In this document: positions 34,524 through 44,178 of the stretch, piece after piece | Layout: the number at the start of each line of letters is the position of its first letter | Position numbering within the stretch: position 1 is the first letter of the stretch | Source of the DNA: Promethearchaeota archaeon | GTDB taxonomy: Archaea; Asgardarchaeota; Lokiarchaeia; Sigynarchaeales; SOKP01 | Length of the DNA stretch: 46,116 nucleotides | Reading direction: 5' to 3' | NCBI GenBank assembly: GCA_019894875.1 | Contig: JAGXNR010000015.1 | Coordinates: 1-46,116 of the forward strand | Position numbers and translations under genes: made by a program | The notes under the pieces: generated by a model | What the model saw: the letters and a program-made list of their open reading frames with translations, nothing else | Told to the model about the DNA's origin: nothing | Databases searched by the model: none

Positions 34524-35063
34524 TTAGTCCTCTTCGAATAAGTTGTCTACATCGATTTCCTTTGACAAATCCTCTGTTTCATCATTAGCAACAACTTTGA
34601 TATCTTGTATATCTCCTGATTTAATTCTTTTAATTATTTCTGCATCTCTCAATAAAATGTAATTTGGCTCATCTACTTTCCTGATAATTTCTATCCATAA
34701 TGATAGATTATCTTCTTTATTCCTAGGACGACCAACAACATCAACAATATGGCCTACGCTGAACTTTCTATAATTTTCAGGATTAACATTTTCTATTATT
34801 CCTCTGATTATGCTTGTACCATCGTCTAAATTAAAGATTAATTGTACATTTTCTTCATCATTTCCTTCTAACCCAAGATTAAAATCATCAATTTCAGTTA
34901 ACTCTTCTTTTTTTTCTATTATAGTACCAATTATACGAATTCTTTTAACATTTCCAAAGATGGTGTGAAAAATATTCTTATTTTCATCATATTCACTATC
35001 TGTGATATGTTTTATCCAACAGTGGATAGCCGGATTTCTTTTATAACTAGTTCTTTCACTCAT
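34524..35063 (-). CDS. RPA32-like OB-fold protein (RPA-associated)
   Basis: 179 aa with one OB fold. The N-terminal RNPAIHCWIKHI resembles the start of archaeal RPA-associated (COG3390-like) proteins. The OB strands include KRIRIIGTIIEKKE, VQLIFNLDDGTSIIRGII and HIVDVVGRPRNKEDNLSLWIEII, as in RPA32. The C-terminal 30 residues are acidic. It probably partners the large RPA encoded at 13507-15231, although the two genes are unlinked. Initiator tRNA-Met lies just upstream on the same strand. Confidence 0.8.
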   Translation of the reverse strand: MSERTSYKRNPAIHCWIKHITDSEYDENKNIFHTIFGNVKRIRIIGTIIEKKEELTEIDDFNLGLEGNDEENVQLIFNLDDGTSIIRGIIENVNPENYRKFSVGHIVDVVGRPRNKEDNLSLWIEIIRKVDEPNYILLRDAEIIKRIKSGDIQDIKVVANDETEDLSKEIDVDNLFEED

Positions 35064-35215
35064 TTAAGTCACTATTATTGTTGATATTTTAAAATTAACT
35101 AACCTTTCATTTAGAAGTAATTATTAAAGGAATAATATAAAAAACATCTTTTTTTCAAACAAACCTTACTATCATTATTGTAACAAAAGCAAAGGGTTTT
35201 AACAGTAAATAATGG

Positions 35216-35340
35216 TAGCGGGGGTTCGATTTGAACGAACGATCTCAGGGTTTCTCATTCTAAAGAACGGATTTTCTTGTTTTTCCGCACTTCATCGAGG
35301 TATGAGCCCTGCGGCATAAACCAGGCTAGCCCACCCCGCT
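35216..35340 (-). tRNA. Initiator tRNA-Met(CAT) with a canonical intron
   Basis: Acceptor AGCGGGG/CCCCGCT with the A1-T72 pair of archaeal initiators. The anticodon stem CAGGG/CCCTG and loop CTCATA-A give anticodon CAT (complement of 35302-35304). About 49 bases are inserted after position 37, the canonical archaeal intron site. The T-arm GTTCG TTCAAAT CGAAC and discriminator A are intact. The identity as initiator rests on A1-T72 and the overall match to archaeal initiator tRNAs. Confidence 0.93.
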
Positions 35341-35569
35341 TTGAATAATTTTATATGAATAAATTGTTCTGATTTATATTTATTCTATATATTACAATAT
35401 AAATCCCATAATAAAATGTTTTACTTTTTACTTATCCTTGATTTTAAATAGTAATTACTATATTCTCAACTTGATGAATTTTTTGGTAACTCTTGGTTTA
35501 TTAAGGGAAAAAGTTTAATTTCATATTTTAATTACATAATAAAAGATTAGCAAATACAACCAGAATTAG

Positions 35570-37387
35570 ATGCCTTTATTTAATAATCCCATCTTAGACT
35601 TTCTTCTCAATCCATTGTTTATTTCATCTTTATTATTTTGGCTAATTGTTTTAGGGTTGGCCTATTTATTAAGAAAAAAGAAAGGTGCGGCTTATCTCTT
35701 TTTTCCCTTATTAGCAATGTTTAAGACAAAAAAGTTAAACAAGTTCATTAAAAAAATTTCGAAAAAGTCGCCAAAATTTTGGAAGATTTTTTGGACGATA
35801 GGAATTTTTATTTCATTTGCCTTAGCAATTTACGCGTTCTATTTCTTTTTTACAAATTTTATTAACCTTATAGTTGCACCAAGACCCGAACAAGCAATAG
35901 TTCCGCTTATCCCTGGAGTAACTGTTGATCTCCCATTCTTTTTTTACATGATTCTCCCCCTATTATTCATTGTAACTACTCACGAATTTGCTCATGGTAT
36001 TGCGGCAAGTGCTGACGGAATTGATGTTAAATCAACAGGGGTTATTGGAGCAGGGATTTTTTTCATTTTTTTATATGGGGCATTTGTTGAAATTGATGAG
36101 AGAGAAGTAAATTCAACTAAATTTAAAAGAAATACACGACTGAGAATCGCTGCAGCAGGCACTTTTGTTAATGCAATTACTGCAGGGATTGCCTTTATCT
36201 TATTATTAACATTTCCTTTAATTATAGCTCCATGGTATCGTCAGGTTACTCAAGTAAATTCAGTACTTACTGATGCTCAAGGTGGATTCAATGAAGGAAA
36301 GCTTGCTAATGGGGATGTTATACTAGCAATTAAAAAACAAGGGGCCTTAGACACTGATTATGTATCGCTTGATGACAATGAGGGAAGAACTCTTGGTAAT
36401 ATATTTGATAATAAAACAAGCTTAAAATGTTCTATCGGAGATAATCTAACTTTTAGAATATATAAACCCTCTTCTGATGTGTTTAGTGAAAAAAATGTCA
36501 CTTTAGGACCCCGATACTTTACTGGTATTTTATATGATTACATTTCTGATACAGAATTAGAAATTACTAAAATTTATAGCGAAAGCGAGGGGGGAAATAA
36601 TTTCAATACAAATTTAACAGAAGGTTTAATTATTAGCAAAATTAATGGCGAGTTAATCAACGTCACTGAAGGAGATACATTAGGAAAAGCACTGACCATT
36701 TTTGACTTAAAGATTTTGACTCTAAGCACAGCTACAGAAAATTATACACTCAATGTTAATGTAACAGGAATAGTTATTGGAATTTTTAGTAATTCATATT
36801 TTATGTATAAAAACGCTGTAGCAAAATTCTTTACCAGTTTTTGGCCAGTGTTTTTGTTAAATGAAATATTTATGCTATTTTTAATTGCCTTTAGCATCAC
36901 CCTATTTAATATGTTGCCTTTACCTATATTTGATGGCGGTAGAATTTTTAAAGAACTGATAAATTGGGGTATTGGAGAGGATTACAAGACTAAGAGAAAG
37001 AAGAAAGATAAATTTTATTTCAAGGATGATGAAAAAGACTGTGAGTTATCAGAATATCGAGTTGATAAAATAAATTCTATTGAAATTGTCATGGATGATC
37101 AATCAAAATTAACTGATTCGAGCAGGATTTTACTAGCAGAAGAAAAGTATAAATTGATTGATAAAATTGGTGATGGGTTTAAAGATACAGTATCTTTAAA
37201 TCTTCCTGATCAGAAGAATTTACCGGAGGGAAGTAGAATTGAAATAACGTACGATTACTACTATGATGAAAAGAAAAAAACTAAGAGAATTATATTGAGT
37301 GTATTACAGATTATCACTTTGATTATTATATTAGGGAGTTTTATCTTATCTTTTGTCAATTTTGGTGGATTATTATTTTGGATTTAA
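35570..37387 (+). CDS. Site-2-protease family membrane metalloprotease (M50)
   Basis: 605-aa polytopic membrane protein. Transmembrane segments lie near residues 12-33, 70-95, 120-136, 160-175 and 195-215, with more at 420-460 and 578-600. The zinc motif HEFAH is near 138-142, and the third ligand motif LPLPIFDGGRIF is near 449-460, both hallmarks of site-2 proteases. The segment between (about 225-410) is extracytoplasmic-like with PDZ-like character, and a cytoplasmic insertion of about 110 charged residues precedes the last helix. Such enzymes cleave transmembrane substrates in signalling. TtuA follows by about 20 bases. Confidence 0.9.
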   Translation: MPLFNNPILDFLLNPLFISSLLFWLIVLGLAYLLRKKKGAAYLFFPLLAMFKTKKLNKFIKKISKKSPKFWKIFWTIGIFISFALAIYAFYFFFTNFINLIVAPRPEQAIVPLIPGVTVDLPFFFYMILPLLFIVTTHEFAHGIAASADGIDVKSTGVIGAGIFFIFLYGAFVEIDEREVNSTKFKRNTRLRIAAAGTFVNAITAGIAFILLLTFPLIIAPWYRQVTQVNSVLTDAQGGFNEGKLANGDVILAIKKQGALDTDYVSLDDNEGRTLGNIFDNKTSLKCSIGDNLTFRIYKPSSDVFSEKNVTLGPRYFTGILYDYISDTELEITKIYSESEGGNNFNTNLTEGLIISKINGELINVTEGDTLGKALTIFDLKILTLSTATENYTLNVNVTGIVIGIFSNSYFMYKNAVAKFFTSFWPVFLLNEIFMLFLIAFSITLFNMLPLPIFDGGRIFKELINWGIGEDYKTKRKKKDKFYFKDDEKDCELSEYRVDKINSIEIVMDDQSKLTDSSRILLAEEKYKLIDKIGDGFKDTVSLNLPDQKNLPEGSRIEITYDYYYDEKKKTKRIILSVLQIITLIIILGSFILSFVNFGGLLFWI

Positions 37388-37408
37388 TCTATTAATTTTC
37401 ATAATGAA

Positions 37409-38395
37409 ATGGTTTTAATGGTTAAATACAATATTTTTTTAAAGCGAGGTAAGTGTTCAAGGTGTCACAATTCAATAGTAATTCATAGAAAATATTCAGG
37501 TGAAGAAATATGCCCAAAATGTTTTGAAAAAAATATTGAAAAAATTATATTCAAAACTATTTCGAAATACAAGATGTTCAAAAGGAATGATAAAATTATT
37601 GTTGCAGTATCCGGGGGTAAAGATTCTCTTTCTCTTCTCCATAACCTTAATGAAATTCAAAAGAAACGATTTCAGTCTGAACCTATTATCGCATTAACTG
37701 TTGATGAGGGAATAACAGATTATAGAGAGAATTCTATTGAAAACGCAAAAGAATTTTGTAAATATCTTAAAATAGATCATGAAATCGTCTCATTTAAAGA
37801 AAAAATAGGTTACACGTTAGATGAGATTATAAACAAAAAAAAAGACCTTCCTGATTATAAGTATGCCTGCAATTACTGTGCAACAGTTAGGAGAAGATTA
37901 TTAAATGATGAAGCAAAGAAATTGGGGGGCACAGTTCTAGCAATGGGACATAACCTCACGGATATAGCAGAAACGTATCTAATGAACATATTGTACAAAC
38001 GCTTGCGTTTAATTGCAGACCAATACCTCTTTAAGAAGGAAAGCCCAAAGATAAGTAAATTCTTTATTAAGAAAGTTACACCTTTAATGAGAATCCCTGA
38101 AGAAGAAATATTCCTTTATGCAAATATTAAAAAAATTCCATACTATCCCTCTCACTGTTCATATCGAGAAAAAGATCCAATTATCAGAAAAAGGGTTTTA
38201 GACTTTATTTTAGAATGTAAACAAACTAGTCCTGAAATTGAATTTAATTTACTGAATGGATTTTTAGAATTATCAACTATTCTTTATAATCAATTAGAAA
38301 AAAAAAAGTATCAAACTTGTCAATCGTGTGGGTATCCATGTGGAAATACCCAATTATGCATTTATTGCCAATATATAAAGGAATTCAATCAATGA
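37409..38395 (+). CDS. TtuA/Ncs6-type tRNA 2-thiolation enzyme
   Basis: PP-loop ATPase that thiolates tRNA uridines. The N-terminal zinc ribbon is C16, C19, C35, C38 (CSRC...CPKC); the PP-loop SGGKDS is at 68-73. The catalytic/iron-sulphur CNYCATVRRR is near 154, AMGHNLTDIAETYLMN follows, and a C-terminal zinc ribbon (CQSCGYPCG...CIYC) ends the protein. This layout is typical of TtuA/CTU1. Start ATG at 37409 or 37418. Thiolation could concern position 54 or 34; the sequence does not decide. Confidence 0.92.
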   Translation: MVLMVKYNIFLKRGKCSRCHNSIVIHRKYSGEEICPKCFEKNIEKIIFKTISKYKMFKRNDKIIVAVSGGKDSLSLLHNLNEIQKKRFQSEPIIALTVDEGITDYRENSIENAKEFCKYLKIDHEIVSFKEKIGYTLDEIINKKKDLPDYKYACNYCATVRRRLLNDEAKKLGGTVLAMGHNLTDIAETYLMNILYKRLRLIADQYLFKKESPKISKFFIKKVTPLMRIPEEEIFLYANIKKIPYYPSHCSYREKDPIIRKRVLDFILECKQTSPEIEFNLLNGFLELSTILYNQLEKKKYQTCQSCGYPCGNTQLCIYCQYIKEFNQ

Positions 38396-38397
38396 CC

Positions 38398-39390
38398 TTA
38401 ATCTATCAGATATTCTCCCATTTCTTTTAATCTTTCATATTCTCTAACTTCTTCTCTAAATAAAGGAACTTCTATCAAATCCTTGTTTAGTTTCTCCTTA
38501 AATACTTCCTTTATCTTTGATAAATTTGATTGTTGCATTTTTCTACGTGCTGTGCAAAATTCACAAAGTTCCGTAGGATCCTGGTATAATTGGTTAATTA
38601 TTATTATAGAAACGGGAATGTTATATTTGATTAATTCATTTAATAATCGTCCAGTTTCAGTAATCGCCATTTCTTCAGATATCATTACAATAACAAATGT
38701 GTTCTTAACAGGATTTGTGAGATCCTCCCTTGCATTTAAAATAGCATTGTTTAATTTTTCTAGAACTTCTAATGAATTATCTTCTTTTTTATCTTCCCGT
38801 GTAAATAGCCTTTTAACAGCCCCAAACATATTCCCTATTTTTAGTCTCATTTTTAATAACTTACCAATCCACCCAGACAAAGTCTCAGGTAAGCTTAAAA
38901 ATCTAAGAGTATGCCCGGTAGGCGCTGTATCAAATACTATTAAATCATAATCGTGCTCTGTTTCGACAAATTCTAAAATTTTCCCAAAAGCTAAAGCTTC
39001 ATCAATTCCTGGGGGCGTCATTGAAGCAATTTCTTCCATATCTCCAAAGATCGGTAAGTTATCCATCAACCCAGACATGCCCATTTCTTCCATAGGATTA
39101 ATATTCGTCAATTCCTTATATTCTGATATATTTACCTTAGGATTAATCTCTAATGCAGTAAGATTCTCAATCCCTTCGATTGGCGTGGGTATACCTGGTG
39201 ATAATTCAACACCTAAACTATCTCCTAAAGAGTGAGCAGGATCGGTGCTTATAATTAGAGTATTTCTTCCATGTTCTGCTGCCCAAATTGCTGAGCTGGC
39301 GGCACAACTAGTTTTCCCAACACCTCCCTTTCCCCCAAACATGATCATTTTTAAACTTAATAATTTATCTTCGAGTCCCATCTTTATCAA
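38398..39390 (-). CDS. ArsA/Get3-type ATPase
   Basis: Single-domain dimeric P-loop ATPase of the Get3/TRC40 family that targets tail-anchored membrane proteins. The deviant Walker A GGKGGVGKT is at residues 19-27, the switch segment TDPAHSLGDSL follows, and FDTAPTGHTLRFLSLPE marks the switch II region. CEFC near the C-terminus provides the CxxC used for zinc at the dimer interface in eukaryotic Get3. A single ATPase domain and that CxxC favour Get3 over arsenite-pump ArsA. It is convergent with TtuA (2 bases apart). Confidence 0.9.
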   Translation of the reverse strand: MIKMGLEDKLLSLKMIMFGGKGGVGKTSCAASSAIWAAEHGRNTLIISTDPAHSLGDSLGVELSPGIPTPIEGIENLTALEINPKVNISEYKELTNINPMEEMGMSGLMDNLPIFGDMEEIASMTPPGIDEALAFGKILEFVETEHDYDLIVFDTAPTGHTLRFLSLPETLSGWIGKLLKMRLKIGNMFGAVKRLFTREDKKEDNSLEVLEKLNNAILNAREDLTNPVKNTFVIVMISEEMAITETGRLLNELIKYNIPVSIIIINQLYQDPTELCEFCTARRKMQQSNLSKIKEVFKEKLNKDLIEVPLFREEVREYERLKEMGEYLID

Positions 39391-39442
39391 TTTAACCTTG
39401 TCAATATTATACTGTATTCAATTTCAAAATCATTATTCTTGA

Positions 39443-40723
39443 TTAGTAATCAATCTTATACCGAAGGATCGCAGCAACACCTCCAAATGTGCTGTTTAGC
39501 ATTTCACCCTCTTCTGTTTCTGTTGATAAGATTTCTACATTAGTACCAATAGATTCAGCAATTCCACCGAGTTCTTCAATTAATGAAATCGCTTCAATTA
39601 CATTAAACCCATTTGAACCACATTTTGGACAACTTTCTTCTTGTATATCTCCTTTAAATTTATCTAAGGATCTTTCCTTGATAATTTTATCTTCATTATA
39701 TTCACAATTAGAGCATCCTGATTTAACTTTATACATACCTACCTTTTCAGAAAGTAAGAGAGTATCAACAGCACCGTAATTTAATGCCCTTTGTATTTCT
39801 TCTAATCCATATGTACCCAATCCTGTCTCACTGGCAATTTCTCTCATAAAGCGTTGCATAATCTCTTTTTCACGAATATATTTCACATTTTCCATTTGAT
39901 CTTTAACTTTTTCAATCAATTCTCGTATTCCTTCAGCTCCACCATAACCAATATCAACGATGTCCAAAATTTTTTTCTGTAATCTATAATCTAAACTCTC
40001 ATCTTTTACAAACTTTTCTTTTGATGGACCTGGTCCTCCTACAAAAATACCTTGTAGATCTTCAAGGCCCAGAAATTTTTCATTTATAACTTCAGAAATT
40101 CTTCTATAAAAGGCAATTTCAGCTTCTTCATTTAATCTTTCAAACCGTCTCTGTGATTGACCACCCGCGCCATGCTTTGAACGAATACCTGAAGTGAATT
40201 CCTTTACTATCTCAATTCTATTACCTCTAATATATCCTGCTGCTGATCTTTTTCTTCCAATTACTAATAAACCATACGTTTCGCTAGGAGTAAGCATATC
40301 CTCTAAAGGGGATAATAAAAATTCACTTGCACAGTGATATCTAAATGTATTTACACGATCAGGAGGTTCTACAATATATAATTCATTTCTTTCGGTTCCT
40401 GCAGTATTACTTTGAGGGATTGCCCCTGAAAACATAACTAAACCATTTTCAGGCACATCATTTATGTTTTTTAACTTACCAAGGAGACTACTAATACTGT
40501 CTAACACATTTTTTCTTGTTAACTTTGATTTAATATTTTGACTTTCACTCACTTCATTCTTCAAATAATTTGTAACATCTGAAATCTTCCTATCATGAGG
40601 AATGTACAATGAAATTAATTCTGTATGAAATCCTTTTTTTTTCTTAAGATTACCTAACAATTGTTTCGTCTTATAGATCTTTAAATCATTAGGTTTCTTT
40701 TTTGCTACCGCACTCATATCCAT
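39443..40723 (-). CDS. Peptide chain release factor aRF1
   Basis: Recognises all three stop codons and releases the peptide. The stop-decoding NIKS is at residues 63-66, the catalytic GGQ at 187-189 (HGAGGQSQRR), and the C-terminal domain binds the recycling ATPase and holds CSNC and CPKC motifs. Length 426 aa is normal. It starts at ATG 40723 (or the ATG two codons later) and is divergent from phosphopantothenate synthetase, with about 88 bases between. Confidence 0.97.
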   Translation of the reverse strand: MDMSAVAKKKPNDLKIYKTKQLLGNLKKKKGFHTELISLYIPHDRKISDVTNYLKNEVSESQNIKSKLTRKNVLDSISSLLGKLKNINDVPENGLVMFSGAIPQSNTAGTERNELYIVEPPDRVNTFRYHCASEFLLSPLEDMLTPSETYGLLVIGRKRSAAGYIRGNRIEIVKEFTSGIRSKHGAGGQSQRRFERLNEEAEIAFYRRISEVINEKFLGLEDLQGIFVGGPGPSKEKFVKDESLDYRLQKKILDIVDIGYGGAEGIRELIEKVKDQMENVKYIREKEIMQRFMREIASETGLGTYGLEEIQRALNYGAVDTLLLSEKVGMYKVKSGCSNCEYNEDKIIKERSLDKFKGDIQEESCPKCGSNGFNVIEAISLIEELGGIAESIGTNVEILSTETEEGEMLNSTFGGVAAILRYKIDY

Positions 40724-40774
40724 CTATATGATTACAAATTATCCAAAAGATTAATATTTTTTCTTTATACCAAT

Positions 40775-40784
40775 CTATATAAAG
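40775..40784 (+). promoter_or_regulatory. TATA box of the phosphopantothenate synthetase gene
   Basis: CTATATAAAG lies 27 bases before the ATG at 40812, so transcription would begin within a few bases of the start codon and the mRNA is probably leaderless or nearly so. No Shine-Dalgarno sequence is seen. Confidence 0.5.
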
Positions 40785-40811
40785 AACAATATTTAAATTA
40801 TGTGAAATAAT

Positions 40812-41609
40812 ATGAAGCCGAATGATAACAAAAGCCATACTGTTCCTAAAACGCACCCACGCTACTCGAGTCTACAATATCGACATAAGATTATCGAAGG
40901 TATGAAAAATTTAGTTGTTGCAGAAGCCGGTTTAATAGCACATGGTCGAGGGGAATGTTTTGATTATATTATTGGTGAGAAAACAAACAAAACCGCGAAA
41001 AATGCAATCAGAGCTGCTGTAGCTTTGTTATTAATAGCAAAAAGACCTGTTATTAGTGTAAATGGAAATGTCGCAGCTTTAGTACCCAAGGAACTTGCTA
41101 TTTTATCTAAATTATTAGATATTCCCCTTGAAATAAATCTGTTTTATATGAAGGAGGGTCGTGTTAAAGCTATAACTGATGTTTTAAAAAACGCGGGAGC
41201 AACCGATATTAGAGGAACAAATGAAACTGTGATGACACAACTTGAAGGACTTGAAAGTAATCGAAGAAAGGTAGATCTGATCGGAAAAGCGGATGTTGTC
41301 ATGGTTCCCTTAGAAGATGGAGATCGTACCGAAGCATTGAAAAAATTAAATAAACTAGTAATTGCTATTGATTTAAATCCCTTAAGTAGAACGGCATTAT
41401 GGGCAGATATCACAATAGTCGATAATATTATAAGAGTTATCCCCGAAATGATAGAAACTGCTAAAAAACTTAAAAAATTAAAAACCAATGAAGTACTTGA
41501 TATTGTAGATAATTTTAATAACAAATTGAATATCCAAAAGACTTTAGATCTAATAATAGAATATATTACAATACAAAAAGAGGAAGCTTTTAAAATCCTT
41601 GAGCGATGA
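40812..41609 (+). CDS. Phosphopantothenate synthetase (4-phosphopantoate-beta-alanine ligase)
   Basis: Archaeal CoA-pathway enzyme (former DUF137) joining phosphopantoate and beta-alanine. Family marks are THPRYSSLQYRHKIIEG near the start, AEAGLIAHGRGECFDYIIGE, RPVISVNGNVAALVP and AIDLNPLSRTA with WADITIVDN near the end. Length 265 aa is normal. The substrate is supplied by pantoate kinase (18625-19587). A GNAT gene follows by 100 bases on the same strand. Confidence 0.93.
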   Translation: MKPNDNKSHTVPKTHPRYSSLQYRHKIIEGMKNLVVAEAGLIAHGRGECFDYIIGEKTNKTAKNAIRAAVALLLIAKRPVISVNGNVAALVPKELAILSKLLDIPLEINLFYMKEGRVKAITDVLKNAGATDIRGTNETVMTQLEGLESNRRKVDLIGKADVVMVPLEDGDRTEALKKLNKLVIAIDLNPLSRTALWADITIVDNIIRVIPEMIETAKKLKKLKTNEVLDIVDNFNNKLNIQKTLDLIIEYITIQKEEAFKILER

Positions 41610-41709
41610 TTTTTTTTTCGATTCATAAAAGCTTAAAAGTCCCAATTCTTATATCCTATATAATAATAAGGCTATTCTTTCTTAAATGATCTTTTAGACA
41701 AGGATAACG

Positions 41710-42240
41710 ATGACCACTAATAAAGATACAAAAGATAGTACTTTAAACCACCTAAATAGTCAAGAAACTCTTATAAGACGATGTACGTTAGATGATTTAG
41801 ACGCCGTCATAGGAGTAAATGAACGAGAACTCCCAGAAGACTATCCCTACTTTTTCTATAAAAGTATCCTCGATAATTTTCCAGAATCTTTCTTAATAGC
41901 TCAAAACTATGCGGGTAAAATTATCGGCTACATTATGTGGAGAGTTGAGAAGACCCCTTCCTTAGATAGCTTAAGATATGTTTCTAAAGGACATCTCGTA
42001 TCAATTGCGGTCTCTCAAGAATTTCGAAAAAGAGGTGTCGCAAAAGCATTACTGTTAAATAGTATGCTAGCAATAAAAAAGTATAAGATTCACGAATATG
42101 TACTTGAAGTAAGAGTCTCTAATTATAATGCAATTAAACTATATGAACAATTCCACTTTCAAATAGTTAACATAAAAAAAAAATATTACCGTGACGGAGA
42201 AAACGCCTATTATATGACCTTAAACTCAAAAAAAAGTTAA
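41710..42240 (+). CDS. Ard1/RimI-like N-terminal acetyltransferase (GNAT)
   Basis: 176 aa with a GNAT fold. IRRCTLDDLDAVIGVNERELPEDYPYFFY matches the archaeal Ard1 N-terminus, with LPEDYP where these enzymes have LPENYP for substrate binding. SIAVSQEFRKRGVAKALL holds the acetyl-CoA loop (RKRGVA), and EVRVSNYNAIKLYEQFHFQIV the conserved Asn/Tyr pair. It probably acetylates protein N-termini cotranslationally. Its stop codon overlaps the stop region of the convergent PanE gene. Confidence 0.9.
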   Translation: MTTNKDTKDSTLNHLNSQETLIRRCTLDDLDAVIGVNERELPEDYPYFFYKSILDNFPESFLIAQNYAGKIIGYIMWRVEKTPSLDSLRYVSKGHLVSIAVSQEFRKRGVAKALLLNSMLAIKKYKIHEYVLEVRVSNYNAIKLYEQFHFQIVNIKKKYYRDGENAYYMTLNSKKS

Positions 42241-43244
42241 TCTGTTGACGCTTCCAAACCTTTGATTAATTGAGTTATTACTTCATTAATTGGTACCTTA
42301 ACTCCTAATTCATGAGCATACATAACGATTCTTCCATTTATAAAATCTATCTCAGTTGGACTTCCATTTAAGACATCTTGTAACATAGAATTTTTATTTT
42401 CCGCCGTCTTTCTCGCAACTTCATAGGTTAATGCCACAAAATCTTTCTTGGTTAGCATGATTTCTTTTAGTTTTGCGATTTCAATTGCTTCTTTAATAGC
42501 TTCACCCATCAAATGTTTTAAACCTTCAAATTTCAATAACTCACCATTCTTCAACCTTGTTAATGCTCCAAAAGCATTGATCCCAACATTTACAAATACC
42601 TTCTCCCAACTTTCTTTTATAATACTTTCAGCAATAAGTGTCTCAAAACCAGCTAATCTTAAGAGATCCAAGAGTAACTCTAGACTTTTTTTACTGTTCT
42701 CCTTTCTTTCTTCATTCAAATTGATATACTCTGCAAAAGCTAATCCAATTTTTGTCAATCCCTCGCCAGTATGAATAACTTTACCAGGTTCCTTTAAAAA
42801 AGCTCCGTTTGTAGTTACAACTCTAATTATTTTTGACTTTACAACATGTTTACTGACTACATCTTCATTCCCAATCCCATTTTGTAAGAGGACTATACAA
42901 TTACTCACCTCAATAATTTTTTGATATTGGGATATAGCATTTTCTATGTCATAGGTCTTCGTCGTAAGAAAAATTAAATCGAATCGAAATGTTGGATCCT
43001 TCTCAATACATTCTTCCAAATACTTCTCGTTTTCATAGGCATGGATGGTGTGGATTTTTTGAACGGTTTGATTCTTGATGATTTCTAACCCATCTTGGTT
43101 AATTACTGCCGCGTGATCACCTAAACACAAAAATGTCACGTCTAATTCAAAAAGATCAGACTCAATATTTGCGATATATCCACCAAACAAACTGCCTATA
43201 GATCCCGCCCCTATAAATCCAATTCTTATCTTTTTTTTACTCAA
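42237..43244 (-). CDS. panE: 2-Dehydropantoate 2-reductase (ketopantoate reductase)
   Basis: NADPH-dependent enzyme making pantoate, upstream of pantoate kinase. GAGSIG at 12-17 is the Rossmann loop; VLLQNGIGNED and KESWEKVFVNVGINAFGALTRL hold the conserved Asn and catalytic Lys. The C-terminal helix has NSMLQDVLNGSPTEIDFINGRI, diagnostic of the family. Length 335 aa. With pantoate kinase and phosphopantothenate synthetase it makes the window unusually complete for archaeal CoA synthesis. Confidence 0.92.
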   Translation of the reverse strand: MSKKKIRIGFIGAGSIGSLFGGYIANIESDLFELDVTFLCLGDHAAVINQDGLEIIKNQTVQKIHTIHAYENEKYLEECIEKDPTFRFDLIFLTTKTYDIENAISQYQKIIEVSNCIVLLQNGIGNEDVVSKHVVKSKIIRVVTTNGAFLKEPGKVIHTGEGLTKIGLAFAEYINLNEERKENSKKSLELLLDLLRLAGFETLIAESIIKESWEKVFVNVGINAFGALTRLKNGELLKFEGLKHLMGEAIKEAIEIAKLKEIMLTKKDFVALTYEVARKTAENKNSMLQDVLNGSPTEIDFINGRIVMYAHELGVKVPINEVITQLIKGLEASTD

Positions 43245-43308
43245 ATTCCTTCAAAATTCCTTTCAAATTTTCAATTAAATCTAAAACTGTTATTTGGGAA
43301 TTAGTACT

Positions 43309-44178
43309 CTATTTTATAAATTTATCTAAACCCATCTGACCTTTTGAATATTTTCCCGATTTCCGTTTTATATCCAAAAGACTCACATCCTCAGGTGATT
43401 TTCTGGGTTGAATTTCTAATTCCTTCATCATCATTAAAGAATTTTTCACAGCATATCCAGAAAAATGATTGTTAAAATAAATCCCGATTTTTTCTGCTTT
43501 TGGAATAACTCTTCTAATTGAAGATGCCCATTTCCTTATTTCCTCTTCCCGAAAAAAATAATCGAACCAGATCTCTTTACCGTACCCATGAAATCTAATA
43601 TAAGCAAAAGCCGGATTAGTTACATCCATCCTGGGGGGTAATAAAGGCTCAATCACCGCACAATAAGTTAATTGATTCTTCCTTAAAAACTGAAATACCT
43701 CCTCCACAAGCCATGATTTATGCCTAAATTCAATAACTAAGCAATATCCACCATTCTCTCGATCTCCTGGCCAATTTTCTATAAATTCCTGCAAATTCCT
43801 AAAATGATCTTTCTTATTAAATGAAGGGGGAAGTTGAATTAAAAATGATATCAGTTTATTCGCTTCAATTAAGGGATTCATTGCTTCTAAAAAATACACC
43901 ATTTCATCTAAGCACAAGTCGATGTCTAATTTGTGAGTATGTGTGACTGTCTGAGGTATTTTTGCCGAAAACAAGAAATTCTTAGGAGTCTTCTTTACCC
44001 AATTTTCTACAACCCACCTTTTTGGTGTATTGTAAAATGTTGTATTAATCTCATTCGTAACAAAAATCTCAGAATAATACCGAAGAAAATTCTCTTGTTC
44101 TAAACCCCTCGGATAAAAAGGACCAACCCACTCATCATATCCCCATCCAGATGTACCAATCAAAACCTTACCCGTCAT
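43309..44178 (-). CDS. DUF72-family TIM-barrel protein
   Basis: 289 aa. The N-terminus VLIGTSGWGYDEWVGPFYPRGL, the NEINTTFYNTP segment, FLIQLPPSF, LVIEFRHKSWL and FAYIRFHGYG are standard DUF72 signatures. The fold is a TIM barrel of unknown enzymatic role. The ATG at 44178 starts it. It is the last protein gene before the RNA region, and the DUF72 and 23S genes are divergent. Confidence 0.93.
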   Translation of the reverse strand: MTGKVLIGTSGWGYDEWVGPFYPRGLEQENFLRYYSEIFVTNEINTTFYNTPKRWVVENWVKKTPKNFLFSAKIPQTVTHTHKLDIDLCLDEMVYFLEAMNPLIEANKLISFLIQLPPSFNKKDHFRNLQEFIENWPGDRENGGYCLVIEFRHKSWLVEEVFQFLRKNQLTYCAVIEPLLPPRMDVTNPAFAYIRFHGYGKEIWFDYFFREEEIRKWASSIRRVIPKAEKIGIYFNNHFSGYAVKNSLMMMKELEIQPRKSPEDVSLLDIKRKSGKYSKGQMGLDKFIK

